Positions 20,301 through 29,950 of a DNA stretch of 64,000 bases are shown here, one piece after another. Source of the stretch: Cordilura impudica (lineage: Eukaryota > Arthropoda > Insecta > Diptera > Scathophagidae). The translations under genes and the position numbers were made by a program. Numbering within the stretch: the stretch's first letter is position 1; each line of letters begins with the position of its first letter. The notes beneath the pieces were generated by a model, which saw only the letters and a list, made by a program, of their open reading frames with translations, had not been told where the DNA came from and searched no databases. The stretch is taken from positions 136,594,738 through 136,658,737 of the forward strand of contig OY821520.1 in assembly GCA_963682025.1 (NCBI GenBank), written 5' to 3'.

Positions 20301-22590
20301 ACATTATAGTCGCCTATCTGCTTCAGCCGCTGATGATGCTAAAGATTTTCCCGACGTTGGAGAATTAAAGATGTCAGAGGTAAAAAGTTCAACAACTCCA
20401 AATGAGAAACCTGAGAAATTTTTGCCAGCAAGTACAGAAGAAATACTTTTAAAATCCACAGATGATCATGATGGGGAGATCAGAAAAAGTTGGCCCCAAG
20501 AGCCTACTGGCCAGGCAGAAAATAAGAAGGATAAATCTTTTTATATGGATGATTTGGGAGAACTCTCATCAAAACCAAAAGTACAGGATTATGCCACAAA
20601 AAGTTATCATGATAATATCGACAAAAGTCACAGTGCTTCTGCATCCGATTATGGTTCACCATTGCTATCTGATATGGTAAAACCAGATTTAATAGTGAAA
20701 CCTAGTTATGGATTACCCAGATTATCAGAAGATACAGCAAAAACGAAGACCCAAAAACAAGAATCTGAATCTTTTTCATATCAAGATCTAATGACAGCAA
20801 TTCCTGGTAGTTTAAACGATATATTACCACTTCCCGAAAATACAATAAAACCTTCAAGACCTGAAGATACTGGAGAAACTTATGATTTGGATATTAAATC
20901 GCCAAAGACATCTTACGATAAACAACAAAGTTTACCAGCGACAATATCTACTGATTCGAAAATAATTATTAAACATGACAGTAGACCAGTTGTAAATAGA
21001 TTTGAAAAGGCTAGTAAGGATTCAAATGGTAACCAACCAGATATAACTCAATTTGAAAATAAATCCCCTACAAAAAGTGAATCTCAAACGGTTATGGCTA
21101 CACCACATCCGACTAGACTACCTGGTAGTGCAACAGATAGCATTAGAGATCAGCTATACGTAGAACTGCCAAGTTTACCTGAAGATAACTTTATCAAATC
21201 AAATATTCCCGAGGATACTCCAATTAGAGAAAAAGGACCCGGCCAACCAGATGATAAATCATCTTCTTCAGAAAATATATCAATTCCAGAAGATTATATA
21301 TCATCCAGTAATGAAAATCGCTCAAGTCTACCCACCAACTACCCCCGAAGGAAACGTAAACAAATGATTAAAAAATATTCTGCACCAAACATGCTTGCAT
21401 ACAATATTGATAGAAATCAACATGAAGGAAAACAACCTGAAGGCGAAGATCTACAATATAGTCAAGATAAAAATGAACCCCAATTGCCGAAGGAATCTCT
21501 TGAGCAACATAAATCACCGACAATAAGAGAATCACCACAACAAAATCGTCAGCTGATAACTAATAAAGATTCTAAACCAACTGCAGTAGATGTTCCGATG
21601 GAAGTCGTAAAAGATAAACAATTAGCATCAACAGATGACAAATCCCTCATATATTTATATAGCAGACAGAGTACTAATGATGATAACAAAGAAAATCAAC
21701 CAAATAAAGAAAATTTGCAAATAAATCTTAGAACCTCAATATCTTCAGATTTAATAGTTCGACCACCTGTAGTAACAAATATACCGGAAGTCAAAGCGAA
21801 TATTAATGAAAAATCTGGCAGTAAAGAGAAAACCTTGACACCACATGGTATGAATATCGAACAATCCTTGCAACCAGGAAAGAATAACAACTTCACATCA
21901 GCAACGGCAATGGTTCTGAGAACAACAAAACGAAAGGAGTCAGTTACAAAATTACAATTACCAAGTGGACCGACTTCATACCAACCACCAACAGCATCGG
22001 CAGCAGCCGTACCACTAAAATCAATTGCAAAAGATCCAGATATAATAAATGCAACAGCACCTGTTCAAAGCAGAGACTCTCAATTAATAGATACTCAAAC
22101 TATTTTACAAAAGCCAAGCTATGAATCCGTAAATCAGGGAATATTCATGGCAGCTAAAGTAATAAAAGGAAATGAAGATCAACCAATTTCCACTACAATT
22201 ACACCTCAAACTCAACAAAATGTACCCCAAGTTGTTAGGATGAAACAATCAACATCTTCGTTACTATTAATTGATAATAAAAAAGGTATATCCACAAATG
22301 CAGAAATTAAAGACCCAGAGGGTGATAGAATAAACATTTCGGGAATAAAAACAGATACCTTCAAGGTACCAACACTTAGACCAGACCAACAAGGAATTTC
22401 GACAGCTACTTTCATAGCCAAAGGAACTAAGCCAGCGCAATTTAAAAAGCCTGCGCCAGTCACTGATCCCAGTCAAGGTAGCAGTAGATCACCCAATGCT
22501 GTTACTGATCCATCAGCGAAACCCGATCCACCAGATAATAAAGGCTTTGTGACTTCAATAACAATACAATCTAAATCTAAGCAAACCTAA
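14305..22590 (+). CDS. 8.3-kb terminal exon of the same host gene: giant tandem-repeat disordered protein
   Basis: 2,761 codons without a stop, beginning with GTG after a splice acceptor, so this continues the exon ending at 2206. The product is unrecognised. It is very rich in Ser, Lys, Asp, Glu, Arg and Pro, with no Cys-rich, membrane or enzyme domain visible. Residues about 245-1150 hold some 25 units around R-Y/F-S-E-L/Q-L (consensus RTRYSELLLEVGSRPS). Residues about 1240-1750 hold 15 units of a related 31-37-residue repeat (KPQEKYDDGTRYSEIYIEGG). A non-repetitive tail of about 1,000 residues follows, with a basic cluster RRKRK at 2348-2352 that could be a nuclear signal. Such proteins can be cytoskeletal, nuclear or germline-specific; nothing here decides between these. 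Confidence 0.78.
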   Translation: MDQAKLSPSSQVVDQSPIERLDTTKAEGVSLTSTLSTSNTSTSSDTFFAQLQDSKNHLPRSTLKDTDEKEKETQKPWKQKLMGQVENDNDKTSRNGAPIHKARTHASESSQEYLNNQSREDIGKNLRSNVIKKSDLPLEPKRKLSRLSDNKTETRAGRSTDALPNSKSRQPKDLSQIMERTEPDNVTSSNRDSRNDLLPRTDSKIKPDKKSSMASYDKPQPEKRPSKGRSNKATNDSIAKPQEKYNDRARYTELLLESENRPSIIRYAKLFDDSHEKQNDFEPARPQSRSKPTKPNEDVNVKPQEKFNDHSRYSEQLLEMENRQSMSRYAKPIDDSQVKPQEELHDRTRYSKQLHEPEIRSSVSRNSKPIEDSSVSPQNRTRYSEQLLEVQRRQSTSKHVQPSEDPHANPKETFNDRTRYSEQLLLPESRQSIIRNAKPTDDSYVNPQDGTRYSKLLLEVGSRPSLSGHVQPSEDSHVKPQDRTRYSELLLEVESRPSTSRHVQPSEDSHIKPQEKLNDRSRFSEQLIKPESRQSISRSARSIEDSNVKQQDGTRYSELLLEVGSRPSITRHDQPSKDSHLKPQDRTRYSELLLEIESRPSTSRHVQPNEDSHIKPQEKFNDRSRFSEQLTKPESRQSISRSAKSIEDSYVKPQDGTRYSELLLEIGSRPSVRRHNQPSEDSHIKSQERLNDRSRFSEQLIKPESRQSIRRSAKSIKDSNVKPQDGTRYSELLLEVGSRPSISRHDQPSKGSHVKPQDRTRYSEQLLEVESRPSTSRHVQPDEDSQIQPQEKLSDGSRFSEQLIKPESRQSISRSAKSIEDSYVKPQDGTRYSELILEVGSRPSVGRHDQPSEDSNIKSQEKLNDRSRFSEQLIKPESRQSISRSAKSIEDSYVKPQDGTRYSELLLEVGSRPSVGRHDQPSEDSNIKSQEKLNDRSRFSQQLIKPESRQSISRSAKSIEDSNVKPQDGTRYSKLLLEVGSRSSITRHDQPSKDSHVKPQDRTRYSELLHEVESRPSTSRHVQPDEDSQIQPQEKLSDGSRFSEQLIKPESRQSISRSAKSIEDSYVKPQDRTRYSELLLEVGSRPSVSRHDQPGEDSHVQPQDRTRYSELILETESRPSASSHHKPVDESLVKAQDITRNSNQLNDTKSGKSISRSSKPIEDSFVMSEEKLHDGTRQSELLFDHQREPSIRKNTQPTEDSYAKPQESPSDRTRYSELLVGAESQKSISRYTKPNADAKVKPQEKHDDGTRYSEIHIEGGSRSSRSKYDKPIDDAKVNPQEKHDDGSRYSEIYIEGGTRPSASKVVNPDTKAKPQEKNGNGTRYSESRPSTSKYGNPVDDAKVKPQEKNDNGTRYSEIYIDGGSRPSLSKNAKRSDDPKVKPQEKYDDRTRYSEIYIEDGNRPSTSKYGKPIDDAKVKPQARNNDGGRYSEIYIESRPSASKFVKPAAKAKPQEKYDDGTRYSESRSSANKYGKPSDDAKDKPQEKYDDGTRYSEIYIEDGSRASASKHGKPIDDAKVKPQARNDDGSRYSEIYIEGESRPSASKFVKPAAKAKPQEKYDDGTRYSESRSSASKYGKPIDDAKDKPQEKYDDGTRISEIYIEGGSRPSASKFVKPAAKAKPQEKYDDGTRYSKSRLSSNKYGKPSDDAKVKPQEKHDDGTRYSEIYIEGGSRPSASIYGKPIDDAKDKPQEKYDDRTRYSEIYIEGGIRPSTSKYPKPSDDAKDKPKEKNDVGTRHSEIYIEAETRPSTTRYSISTERYSYISKNNVESESRLHGMPAKTPLESKDDITNEKGKKLEQQLSGQAEKEKEKPGKGVPDDLENFAPERKIHHHGTGTPNDASSLLLSDIAISQPDFKNNLSRISDDKAVTSPQRYSEDYQITRQVSQHRGSINDSLQRPENKIKPKSDNTEQRLSAKVSSESKPITQSESRTSRKSFPKSGDVSNVDLQEKYSDRRPDITRTSDRHIKGQSRSTQSRDSKILERQSYISLLSDLNIAKSNQHYSRLSASAADDAKDFPDVGELKMSEVKSSTTPNEKPEKFLPASTEEILLKSTDDHDGEIRKSWPQEPTGQAENKKDKSFYMDDLGELSSKPKVQDYATKSYHDNIDKSHSASASDYGSPLLSDMVKPDLIVKPSYGLPRLSEDTAKTKTQKQESESFSYQDLMTAIPGSLNDILPLPENTIKPSRPEDTGETYDLDIKSPKTSYDKQQSLPATISTDSKIIIKHDSRPVVNRFEKASKDSNGNQPDITQFENKSPTKSESQTVMATPHPTRLPGSATDSIRDQLYVELPSLPEDNFIKSNIPEDTPIREKGPGQPDDKSSSSENISIPEDYISSSNENRSSLPTNYPRRKRKQMIKKYSAPNMLAYNIDRNQHEGKQPEGEDLQYSQDKNEPQLPKESLEQHKSPTIRESPQQNRQLITNKDSKPTAVDVPMEVVKDKQLASTDDKSLIYLYSRQSTNDDNKENQPNKENLQINLRTSISSDLIVRPPVVTNIPEVKANINEKSGSKEKTLTPHGMNIEQSLQPGKNNNFTSATAMVLRTTKRKESVTKLQLPSGPTSYQPPTASAAAVPLKSIAKDPDIINATAPVQSRDSQLIDTQTILQKPSYESVNQGIFMAAKVIKGNEDQPISTTITPQTQQNVPQVVRMKQSTSSLLLIDNKKGISTNAEIKDPEGDRINISGIKTDTFKVPTLRPDQQGISTATFIAKGTKPAQFKKPAPVTDPSQGSSRSPNAVTDPSAKPDPPDNKGFVTSITIQSKSKQT
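15040..17760 (+). repeat. Coding repeat array 1: 210-bp and 309-bp higher-order units
   Basis: Within the host exon. The marker sequence GAAGATTCG after the SxSA(K/R)SI motif recurs at 15934, 16243, 16453, 16762, 16972, 17182 and 17491. Spacings are 309, 210, 309, 210, 210 and 309 bp. The longer unit differs by one extra 99-bp (33-residue) subunit. Frame is kept throughout, and adjacent 210-bp units near 16760-17180 are nearly identical. Confidence 0.9.
18010..19560 (+). repeat. Coding repeat array 2: 93-111-bp units with a 303-bp higher-order unit
   Basis: Within the host exon. Fifteen units vary between 31 and 37 residues. Short units lack the IYIEGG segment, and others carry a KFVKPAAKAKPQ variant. 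A three-unit block beginning ACAAGCAAGG recurs at 18561 and 18864, a 303-bp period. All size changes are multiples of three bases. Confidence 0.88.
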
Positions 22591-22695
22591 GTAAGCATTT
22601 ACCAACAAGAAAATCATTAAAAAAATTATTAACATCTGCTTTATTATATATTTTTTTTTTTTAAATATTCTAGCCTTTTTAATGTTCATTAGTTT

Positions 22696-22731
22696 AATAA
22701 ATATAAAATTATATCATCCAAATTAAATAAA
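22696..22731 (+). promoter_or_regulatory. Candidate polyadenylation signals of the host gene
   Basis: Two AATAAA hexamers at 22696-22701 and 22726-22731, about 105 and 135 bp after the TAA stop. They lie in AT-rich sequence and are consistent with the transcript's 3' end; there is no direct evidence of use. Confidence 0.5.
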
Positions 22732-22879
22732 TGTGTCTGCTACTTATTATCTTAAAAAAAAATGGAGAAACACATTTTCTAAAAATTTAATTTAAATTAA
22801 AATTTTATTACACTGCACAGTGGTCAAAAGCGATTAAAAATCTATAACTTTTTTGTTTTTGTTCTTCACCGAAACTTTT

Positions 22880-23200
22880 GAACCCGGGTACTCGGAGGTT
22901 TTTAGGGCCGCTGAACCCGAATCTTATATCAGATTTAAAAAATTGAAAATGGCGGATCCAATATGGCGGCCAAATTTTTACTAATGCTCGGATTGGCTTA
23001 AAATTTGGTACTCGGGGGTTTTTGGGGTCGCTGAACATGAATCTGATATCACATTTTTAAAATTCAAAATCGTGGATCCAATATGGCGGAAAAATTTTTT
23101 CTTTATGCTAGGATTGGCTTGAAACTTGGTACTCGGGGGTTTTTGGGGCCGTTGAACACGAACCTGATATCAGATTTTAAAAATTAAAAATGGGTGAATC
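22880..23200. repeat. Three tandem copies of a 120-bp repeat
   Basis: The marker TACTCGG(A/G)GGTTTTT recurs at 22889, 23009 and 23130. Copies also share GAATC(T)GATATCA-type and GGATCCAATATGGCGG blocks. It lies between the terminal repeat and the coding relic of element Z, so it is subterminal DNA of that transposon. Confidence 0.85.
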
Positions 23201-23309
23201 CTAAAACCCTTATGAGATTTTCTTTAAACAACATATTTAAACTAAATTTATTTCATATTTGTATAGATAACAGCTTTTTTTTAACTAAACCAAACTAAGG
23301 TAATATAAA

Positions 23310-23582
23310 CTAAACAACTAATTCTAAAGCCTCTGAAAGCAACTCGGTGTTATTTTTCTCTTTTTTAATTCTAATACTACTTATTAACGGATCTGAGGAT
23401 ATTAAAAGGTAGTGAAATACGTCTTCATTATTTAATTTTCTTAATACATTTCTGCTATTATTTAGCCTTGCAGATCTAAAAATTTTGTTGGATGCCTCTT
23501 GAGCTTCTTCAGATAATGAACCAATTGCGACTCCCAAAAGGTTAATAATATCAGCTCGATGGATACGATAACCATTTATCAT
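23310..23582 (-). pseudogene. Transib/RAG1-like transposase, C-terminal fragment (element Z)
   Basis: A 90-residue frame with GSLSEEAQEASNKIFRSAR followed by NEDVFHYLLISSDPLISS. This aligns with the C-terminal region of the Transib-like frames at 43908-44171 and 55509-56280 and with the RAG1 segment that holds its third catalytic acid (the Glu before the NK pair). The rest of the transposase is missing, cut by the adjoining repeat. Confidence 0.68.
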
Positions 23583-23638
23583 ATCATTATATTTGTATGA
23601 TAATAACTAAATAATTAGCTTAAAAATTTGTATACAAA

Positions 23639-24425
23639 AACAAGTAAGAAAATTATAGTCGGTCTAGACCGACTATACGATACCCTATACCATGCGTTTA
23701 GAAACTCTATCTCTTAGGCCCAACTAACTGGACGTAGAAAATAAGCAAAAACCAAATTTGAGTGGGATTTTTATTGATTTTTTTTGGCTGCAGATATGAA
23801 AAAGTTCATATCGGATGATATATCTATATGGGGACTAGGTCCAAAAATGGACCGATCCTGATCATGTTTGGTAAAGTCTCTTTTATTTTGCAAAAATATA
23901 TACAAAAAAAATTTGAGAAGAATCAGTGCAATATTTTTGTTTTTAATAGATTTAAGTGAAGATCGGGAAGCAGCTCTATATGGGGCCAAAGGGATCATTT
24001 TTGGAATACTCATTAATGGATGTAATGAACGCATACAAACCCAATTTGAGTAAGATCTATATGACAATTTGGATCTTATGGCAATTTATGTCGATTTCAT
24101 AGGGGTAATTTGTATCGGGGCTAGGTCTGAACATGGACCGATTCTCACCAATTTCAATAGCGTTCATCCCATGGCCGGTAAAACCTTATTTACCAAATTT
24201 CATCAAAATATATTCATATTTGCGACCTGCAGTTTGATTACAAGCTTTACATGGACACACAGACGGACGGACGGACGGACGGACGGACATTGTTAAAGCA
24301 ACTCAGAAAGTGATTCTGATTCGATCGGTATAATTAAAGATGGGTCTAGGTCAAATATTTTTGGTTGTTACAAACAGCAGCACAAAGTCATTAAACCAAA
24401 ACCACATAGTGGTATAGGGTATAAA
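23639..24425 (+). repeat. Dipteran interspersed repeat, copy 4
   Basis: Complete-looking copy, about 787 bp: ACAAGTAAG end, perfect 24-bp palindrome at 23654-23677, GACG tract at about 24262-24288, and the other end GGTATAGGGTATAAA at 24411-24425. It interrupts element Z. Confidence 0.82.
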
Positions 24426-24520
24426 TAGTATGGCACATTTTAAATTTTGTAAAAATAATTTAGTTAATTTCAAATTTATAGGGCCTAGTTTAAGCATTAA
24501 TATTATACATATATATATAT

Positions 24521-27207
24521 GGGGGATTTCATGTCAAGTGCACCAACTTTTGAAACCGATGTCTTCCGCTCGGGATGGAATTTGCACCAAGGTTAGTCCT
24601 ATTGGATAGTAGTTTAGACACAATTTTTCAACAAGATCGGTCCAGATCTCTGTGAGTTAGAGAGGATCAAAATTTGACATTTTGGCCAAACAGGTGTTTT
24701 TTCTCATCCATGTAACTTATTACCTATTGTTCTTAGAAAATTTTCTCCCAAATAGTTTAGATAGCTATTTCTTAAATATTTCGGAAAAAAATACTTAAAA
24801 AAAAAAAATTTTTTTTTAGACTTTTTTTTTGCCTTTTTTTCAAAAAGTGCATTTTTTTTCATAAAAAAGCTTAGGATTTTTCCTTTAAGAGCTTTTTGGT
24901 CGCTTAGTGGGATGGGAGTGGGATATCTATCAAAATAAATGTTTTGTAACTCAAGACAACGGTTTTTAAATTTTTCACAAATGCACTATTTTGAATGTTT
25001 TCCTATTTGTGTGTAAAACCTTACAAATAAAACTTATACTGAGAAACTAGACAAACTAAACTTTCCGAAGGTATATAACATACCTAACTAAAATTTTATA
25101 CCCTCGATACTGTAATACCCAGAATATGTTAAAAAATCGCTTTTTTTCTATAGAAATGTTGAAAAATTATTATTTTTTATTTATTTTTAATAATAATTAA
25201 ATTAATGTATAATAATAACAATATTAAAAATAAAAAGATAAATAATTTATTAAAATTTAATCTTAATTGCATTAGATCCATTTTTATACTTAATTTACTG
25301 TAGCTGATGAAGTATTTAAGTCTTGTAAATTTTTAAATACCCAGTCTTTCATCCAGCTTTTTTGTCGCCTTTATTTACTGCGTTTTATGTCAATCCTTTC
25401 TTGGCGTTACTAGGTTCAGCTGTTGATTTCGCTGCTGGTTTATTTGTTGTCTTTGGAAAGAAATCGCATTAAAGAGAGGCAGAAAACTTTTTCAACTTGA
25501 GTCTTCCATCGACAAGCGGTATAAAAGCATGGTATTGAGCGGTGCCATCGATTATTACCGCAGCATCGAATCTGCTCTTCAGTGTTTTCAATGTTTCCTG
25601 ATGATCCACTTTGCTACTAAAAACTATTTTAGTTTCTTTACAATAACTCTTTGCCCAGTGGAATAAAGCAGTCGCATCTAAGATGCGATCTTGATGAGAG
25701 CACTGGAGGCTATACTTCGCTGCATTTCTTTTAAGGTTTGCTTCAATACCATCACATGCTCCTTTACCAAGAGCAGTAGGATGAAAATGCCACTCAGCTG
25801 GCATTCCAAAATCTTTTTCATGAGCCATAAGATTTTCAAAGCTACTTTTGTTTTTAAAATGTTGACAAGCTCCGTCCGAAACGTAGTATAGCTTCTTTAC
25901 TGTAAATTTAGATTTTAGATATTTTAGTATTATCTTATGGTACTCATAAACTACAACGCTATCATGTCTTAAATCATCGGATATGATTGCCATACTTTTA
26001 TGTTCCAGTTTTTCATCTTTCATGTAGTAAATAACTACTGTGAAATTAGTTGCTTGGTCGTTATTGAAGTGGAATGCTTGTATGGCATCCTGAAGAACAT
26101 ATTTATAGTTTTCTGCGAAATCATATGAAATAACGAATTCACCAGACTTCAAATGTATCTTCAAATCCTTGAAGAATGACCATTGCTCTTTGACTAAAAA
26201 GTCATGGTTTCTCAAGTTTAGTAATCCTGTACACATTTCCTCCACAAAATCATCCACATTTAAAATGATTGTTTTCAATGTGCATCTGTCAGTCTGAATC
26301 CAAGAATAAAATTTGACCTCCTCTATATATTCTCGATCTAAAGAGTTGATTAAATTTTCTGTGATGAATGTGGTTTTCGGGCAATTGGTACATTCACCTA
26401 AGTGGCAAGAAGTTGTTGCATTAGGACACATAGTCAATTTAAGGCAATCGCGGTAATCGTGTAAATCTTCAGCCGAATCATCTGTTAAATACTTTAAGTT
26501 GATTTCCTTCAACATCAGTTTAATATTTTCATGGTAAATTTGGGTTAATTTCGTGAAGCCAATTCTAACATCCTCGTGTTCAGATTGAAATGTTGCAAAT
26601 AACTCTTTCAGGTTACAGATAACCATTCTCTTCTGTTATGTTATGAAGGTATGTTACATACCTTCGGAAAGGTTAACTTGTCTAGTTTCTCAGTATAAGT
26701 TTTATTTGTAAGGTTTTACACACAAATAGGAAAAAATTCAAAATAGTGCATTTGTGAAAAATTGAAAAACCGTTGTCTTGAGTTACAAAACATTTATTTT
26801 GATAGATATCCCACTCCCATCCCACTAAGCGACCAAAAAGCTCTTAAAGGAAAAATCCTAAGCTTTCTTATGAAAAAAAAAAATGCCCTTTTTGAAAAAA
26901 AGGCAAAAAATGCTTTGATTTAGCAAAAAAAGTCTAAATTTTTTTTTTTTTAAGTATTTTTTTCCGAAATATTGAAGAAATAGCTATCTAAACTATTTGG
27001 GAGAAAATTTTCTAAGAACAATAGGTAATAAGTTACATGGATGAGAAAAAAACACCTGTTTGGCCAAAATGTCAAATTTTGATCCCCTCTAACTCAGAGA
27101 GATCTGGACCGATCTTATTGAAAAATTGTGTCTAAACTACTATACAATAGGACTAACCTTGGAAGACATCGGTTTCAAAAGTTGGTGCACTTGACATGAA
27201 ACCCCCC
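24521..27207 (-). mobile_element. Element B: long-TIR DNA transposon related to element A
   Basis: 2,687 bp with inverted repeats of about 570 bp (24521-25090 and 26640-27207). The termini read GGGGGATTTCATGTCAAG on the left and its near-complement on the right. Both ends abut TA-rich runs, so any target duplication is hidden. One gene on the - strand lies between the arms. A second copy (B') starts at 35006. Confidence 0.8.
25469..26626 (-). pseudogene. Element B transposase-like protein, internally deleted
   Basis: A 385-residue frame homologous to the C-terminal two-thirds of the element A protein. Shared landmarks are CHLGECTNCPK, YDFAENYKYVLQDAIQ, VSDGACQHFKNK, GKGACDG and a final AFIPL segment. 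Compared with B' it lacks about 20 residues that carry a CVC..H cluster (after FTKLTQ). Compared with A it lacks the N-terminal Cys domain, so it is probably non-functional. I infer an RNase H-like acidic core; the activity itself is not shown. Confidence 0.65.
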
Positions 27208-29285
27208 ATATATATAAATGCACTTTAAATTACCTAATTTTTTCACCAAAATTTAAAATTTTTTATGTACGTGCAGGCACTAAAACGGATCGATAGCCCT
27301 TTCAAATATCTTTCATTTTATATACAGTATGCACATATTCATTTAAAAGTTGTGTACAAAAAGCTGAATAACGAAAAACATCAATTTTCGTATGCCTTAT
27401 ATCTCCCAAAAATTGAGGGTTCCGCCCAAAGAACCAAAATACTGGTCCGTTTTTTTCATGCTCTATCACAATTGCGAGGTGCATGAAGAACTTTTTAAAC
27501 CGTTTGAAAGACTTCCCTATTGGGATCGTATGAATTTTTTTAAAATACACTTATAAATAGGGTACCTTAAAAATGCTCTACATTAAAAGTTGCATAATAT
27601 TGCACTTAGGTGGAAACATACTTTATTTAGGACCCTTAGGTGTATTTAATGCCGTTTATAGCTAAGCGGTTGAGAGCCGCTTTTCTTTTTGGCAGCTTAT
27701 GCAAATAGTTCAATTTCATTTTTGTTTAAACCTATTTTTTTTTGCCACTTAAAATTTATATCAAATAGTCACTCAAATGCTCAAGATATTACACGATGTG
27801 ATTAAGAACAAAATATATTTTTTATAACTGTAAAGTTATAAAACAAAATCATCGAAAAAAGTAGGGTTTGCCTACTTAGTTTCCGAGTATAAAAAATTCC
27901 GGTCTTTTAGTATGAAATTTTTTTAAAAAAACTTCAACATTGGTCCATTATAGCATAAAAAATAGATACTCTACAACCCACAAAATGCTCAAAATGTCTT
28001 ACCTAGTGTATTATCTGTCGATAACTGCAAAAAAATTAAAAGAATTATTAAAAAAAAAAAAATTATTTTGAGCGCTTTTGACGACTGTGCACTGTGTGTA
28101 ATTTTTTAAGTCATGGAAATATAACCATATACGGACACCACTATGTGTTAAAAGACCAAAAAAAAAAAAGACCCGTGTCTCCCTGATTTGCAGCAAGTCA
28201 TGCACTATTTTTTTGTGGGCCCCCAAAGATTTGGGGCCTCGGTGTAATTTTTGTAAAAAAGTGATCATTTTCTCAAACTCATATCTTGCAAACCGTGCGG
28301 AATTTTGAATTACTCTGCGCCGCAAAATTATAGCCCTTGTCACAGAGAACAAAAATTGTGAACATATAAAATCAAAAAAAACTTCATCTTTAAGACCAAA
28401 ATCGCAAAAAAAAAACTTTAAAAAATTTGAATTCTTAACCTTTTTTCGCCTGTGCAGGTCCATAGGTAGCAAACCGTTGAAAATTGAAGGAAACAAACAA
28501 AAATGTACCTAAGATCTCAGTTCACAAATTTCTAGAACATATGAACTTCCTAGAAATGATTCTTAACACCGTTTAGGTAGCGCTTATGTAGCCGCAAAAG
28601 TGAAAAATTTAGAAGAAGTACAGAATATTTTACAAAAATCCCATTTTTCTCGAAATCCGCAAAATAAAATCCTTGCCAAAAAATTCTGGCATAGTGATTT
28701 ACCTAAAAATTCACAGAGTTAATCTCTAATATGCATTTAACAAGACCTTAAAGAGCTAAGTCAATTTTTTTAAATTTTGTTTAAGAAAATTTTTCAAAAC
28801 TTGAAAAAGGAATTTTCAAAATTTTATCAAAAAAATTAAATTTTCGGTATCAATGCTTAAGAGGTTAACAAGGGGGTAATAAAACAATACTTCATATCGG
28901 AGTACTTACAGGTATAGAGACGAAAACAAAATGTTAATTAATTTATTAAAGATGAAAAAAATACCATCAAATTTCATGACTTAGTTTTTTTGCCACAAAA
29001 GTAGTCTGGGGCATTTGCTATTTCTTGGCGTGTTTTTATTCGATGCTGAAGTTTTATAGCTTTTTGAAAAGATAATTTAATAGTGATCCCGAGTTGTATA
29101 ACAATTTGTCGGAAAAGTTAAACTACAGAACGAAATTTTCGTGAAATCTGAAAAAAAGTCATATTTTCCCCATATAAACACACTTGAAATTTTCAATTGC
29201 GTTGGCCCAAAACTTTGTATTTCTCACTTTTTTTTATTCGCATATTTCTAGGGGGCGGCCCAGTCACTAACTCAAAAAGTTTTAG
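27208..29285. other. Unassigned AT-rich sequence
   Basis: About 2.1 kb with no gene I can support. Open frames such as 28011-28496 (-) are low-complexity and lack homology cues. It may be old transposon sequence. Confidence 0.5.
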
Positions 29286-29379
29286 TTTTTTTGACCACCC
29301 TAGTGTAGAGTGATTTAATTTCTTATAAAAATACTTCAGATAAAAATATTTTTAAAATTTATTTTTTTGAACTCTTTCT

Positions 29380-29760
29380 TCTAACTCATACTCTCTGTCT
29401 GTCTGTCGTGGGCGACCACATTCCCCCCTATCCAATTGATCTGAAACTTGGCCCATTATCTTGTTGTGACTACAGATTAATTTTGGGGTAGTCACGCACA
29501 GTCACGGAGTGATCTAAATGTCATTTCCTCTCTTCCGATCGATCTGAAACTTGGTTCATACACTTGCTGTGAAAAAATATTAACTTCGACATAATCACGC
29601 ACAGTCACGCATAGTCACGCACAGTCACGGAGTGCTTTAAAACCCATTTTCCCTTATCCGATCGATCTGAAACTTGGTCCAAAGACTTGTTGTGACCAAA
29701 GATTAATTTTAAATAAAATAGTCACGCACAGTCACTGAGAGATTCAAAACTCATATGCTT
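29380..29760. repeat. GTCACGCA tandem repeat, three units
   Basis: GATCTGAAACTTGG recurs at 29438, 29541 and 29664 (spacings 103 and 123 bp). Each is followed by TTGTTGTGAC and then GTCACGCACAGTCACGG tracts. A TCTG microsatellite precedes it. The same motif set occurs in the foldback repeats at 31855, 34344 and 38047 and near 61440 and 62670. Confidence 0.8.
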
Positions 29761-29879
29761 AAGGAAAGAAAGAGTTTTAACAAAATCTTTGTTTTTATGG
29801 GTTAGATAATTTACTAATACTAATATCTGGAAATTTTTAGCCAAGAAATATTTCTTTTTTTATTGAATTGGGTGTAATA

Positions 29880-29950
29880 TTGAGTTTAGGACTCAGGTGG
29901 AGAGTATCAAAGATTCAGGACAGCCGAATATAACACTCTTACTTGTTATT
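29880..29950 (-). repeat. Short GCCGAATATAACACTCTTACTTG repeat end
   Basis: The outer end of another dipteran interspersed repeat, with ACAAGTAAGAGTGT followed by a TTCGGCTG-like segment on the reverse strand. The same end occurs at 47203-47240 on the + strand. Confidence 0.55.

Larger units (their letters stand above)
22816..23638 (-). mobile_element. Element Z: 3' fragment of a Transib/RAG1-like transposon
   Basis: The left boundary is CACAGTGG at 22816-22823, identical to the vertebrate recombination signal heptamer and to the ends of element X. It is followed by AAAAATCTATAACTTTT, also seen just inside the right end of X. The C-terminal part of the transposase lies on the - strand at 23310-23582. 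The other end is lost where an interspersed repeat begins at about 23639. Confidence 0.68.

Noticed and set aside
22880..23200. 120-bp tandem repeats as a CRISPR-like array
   Set aside because: The repeat units are contiguous, too long and too few, in a fly genome, and lie inside a Transib-like fragment.
28011..28496. 161-residue - strand open frame
   Set aside because: Phe/Lys-rich low complexity driven by A and T runs; no recognisable domain.
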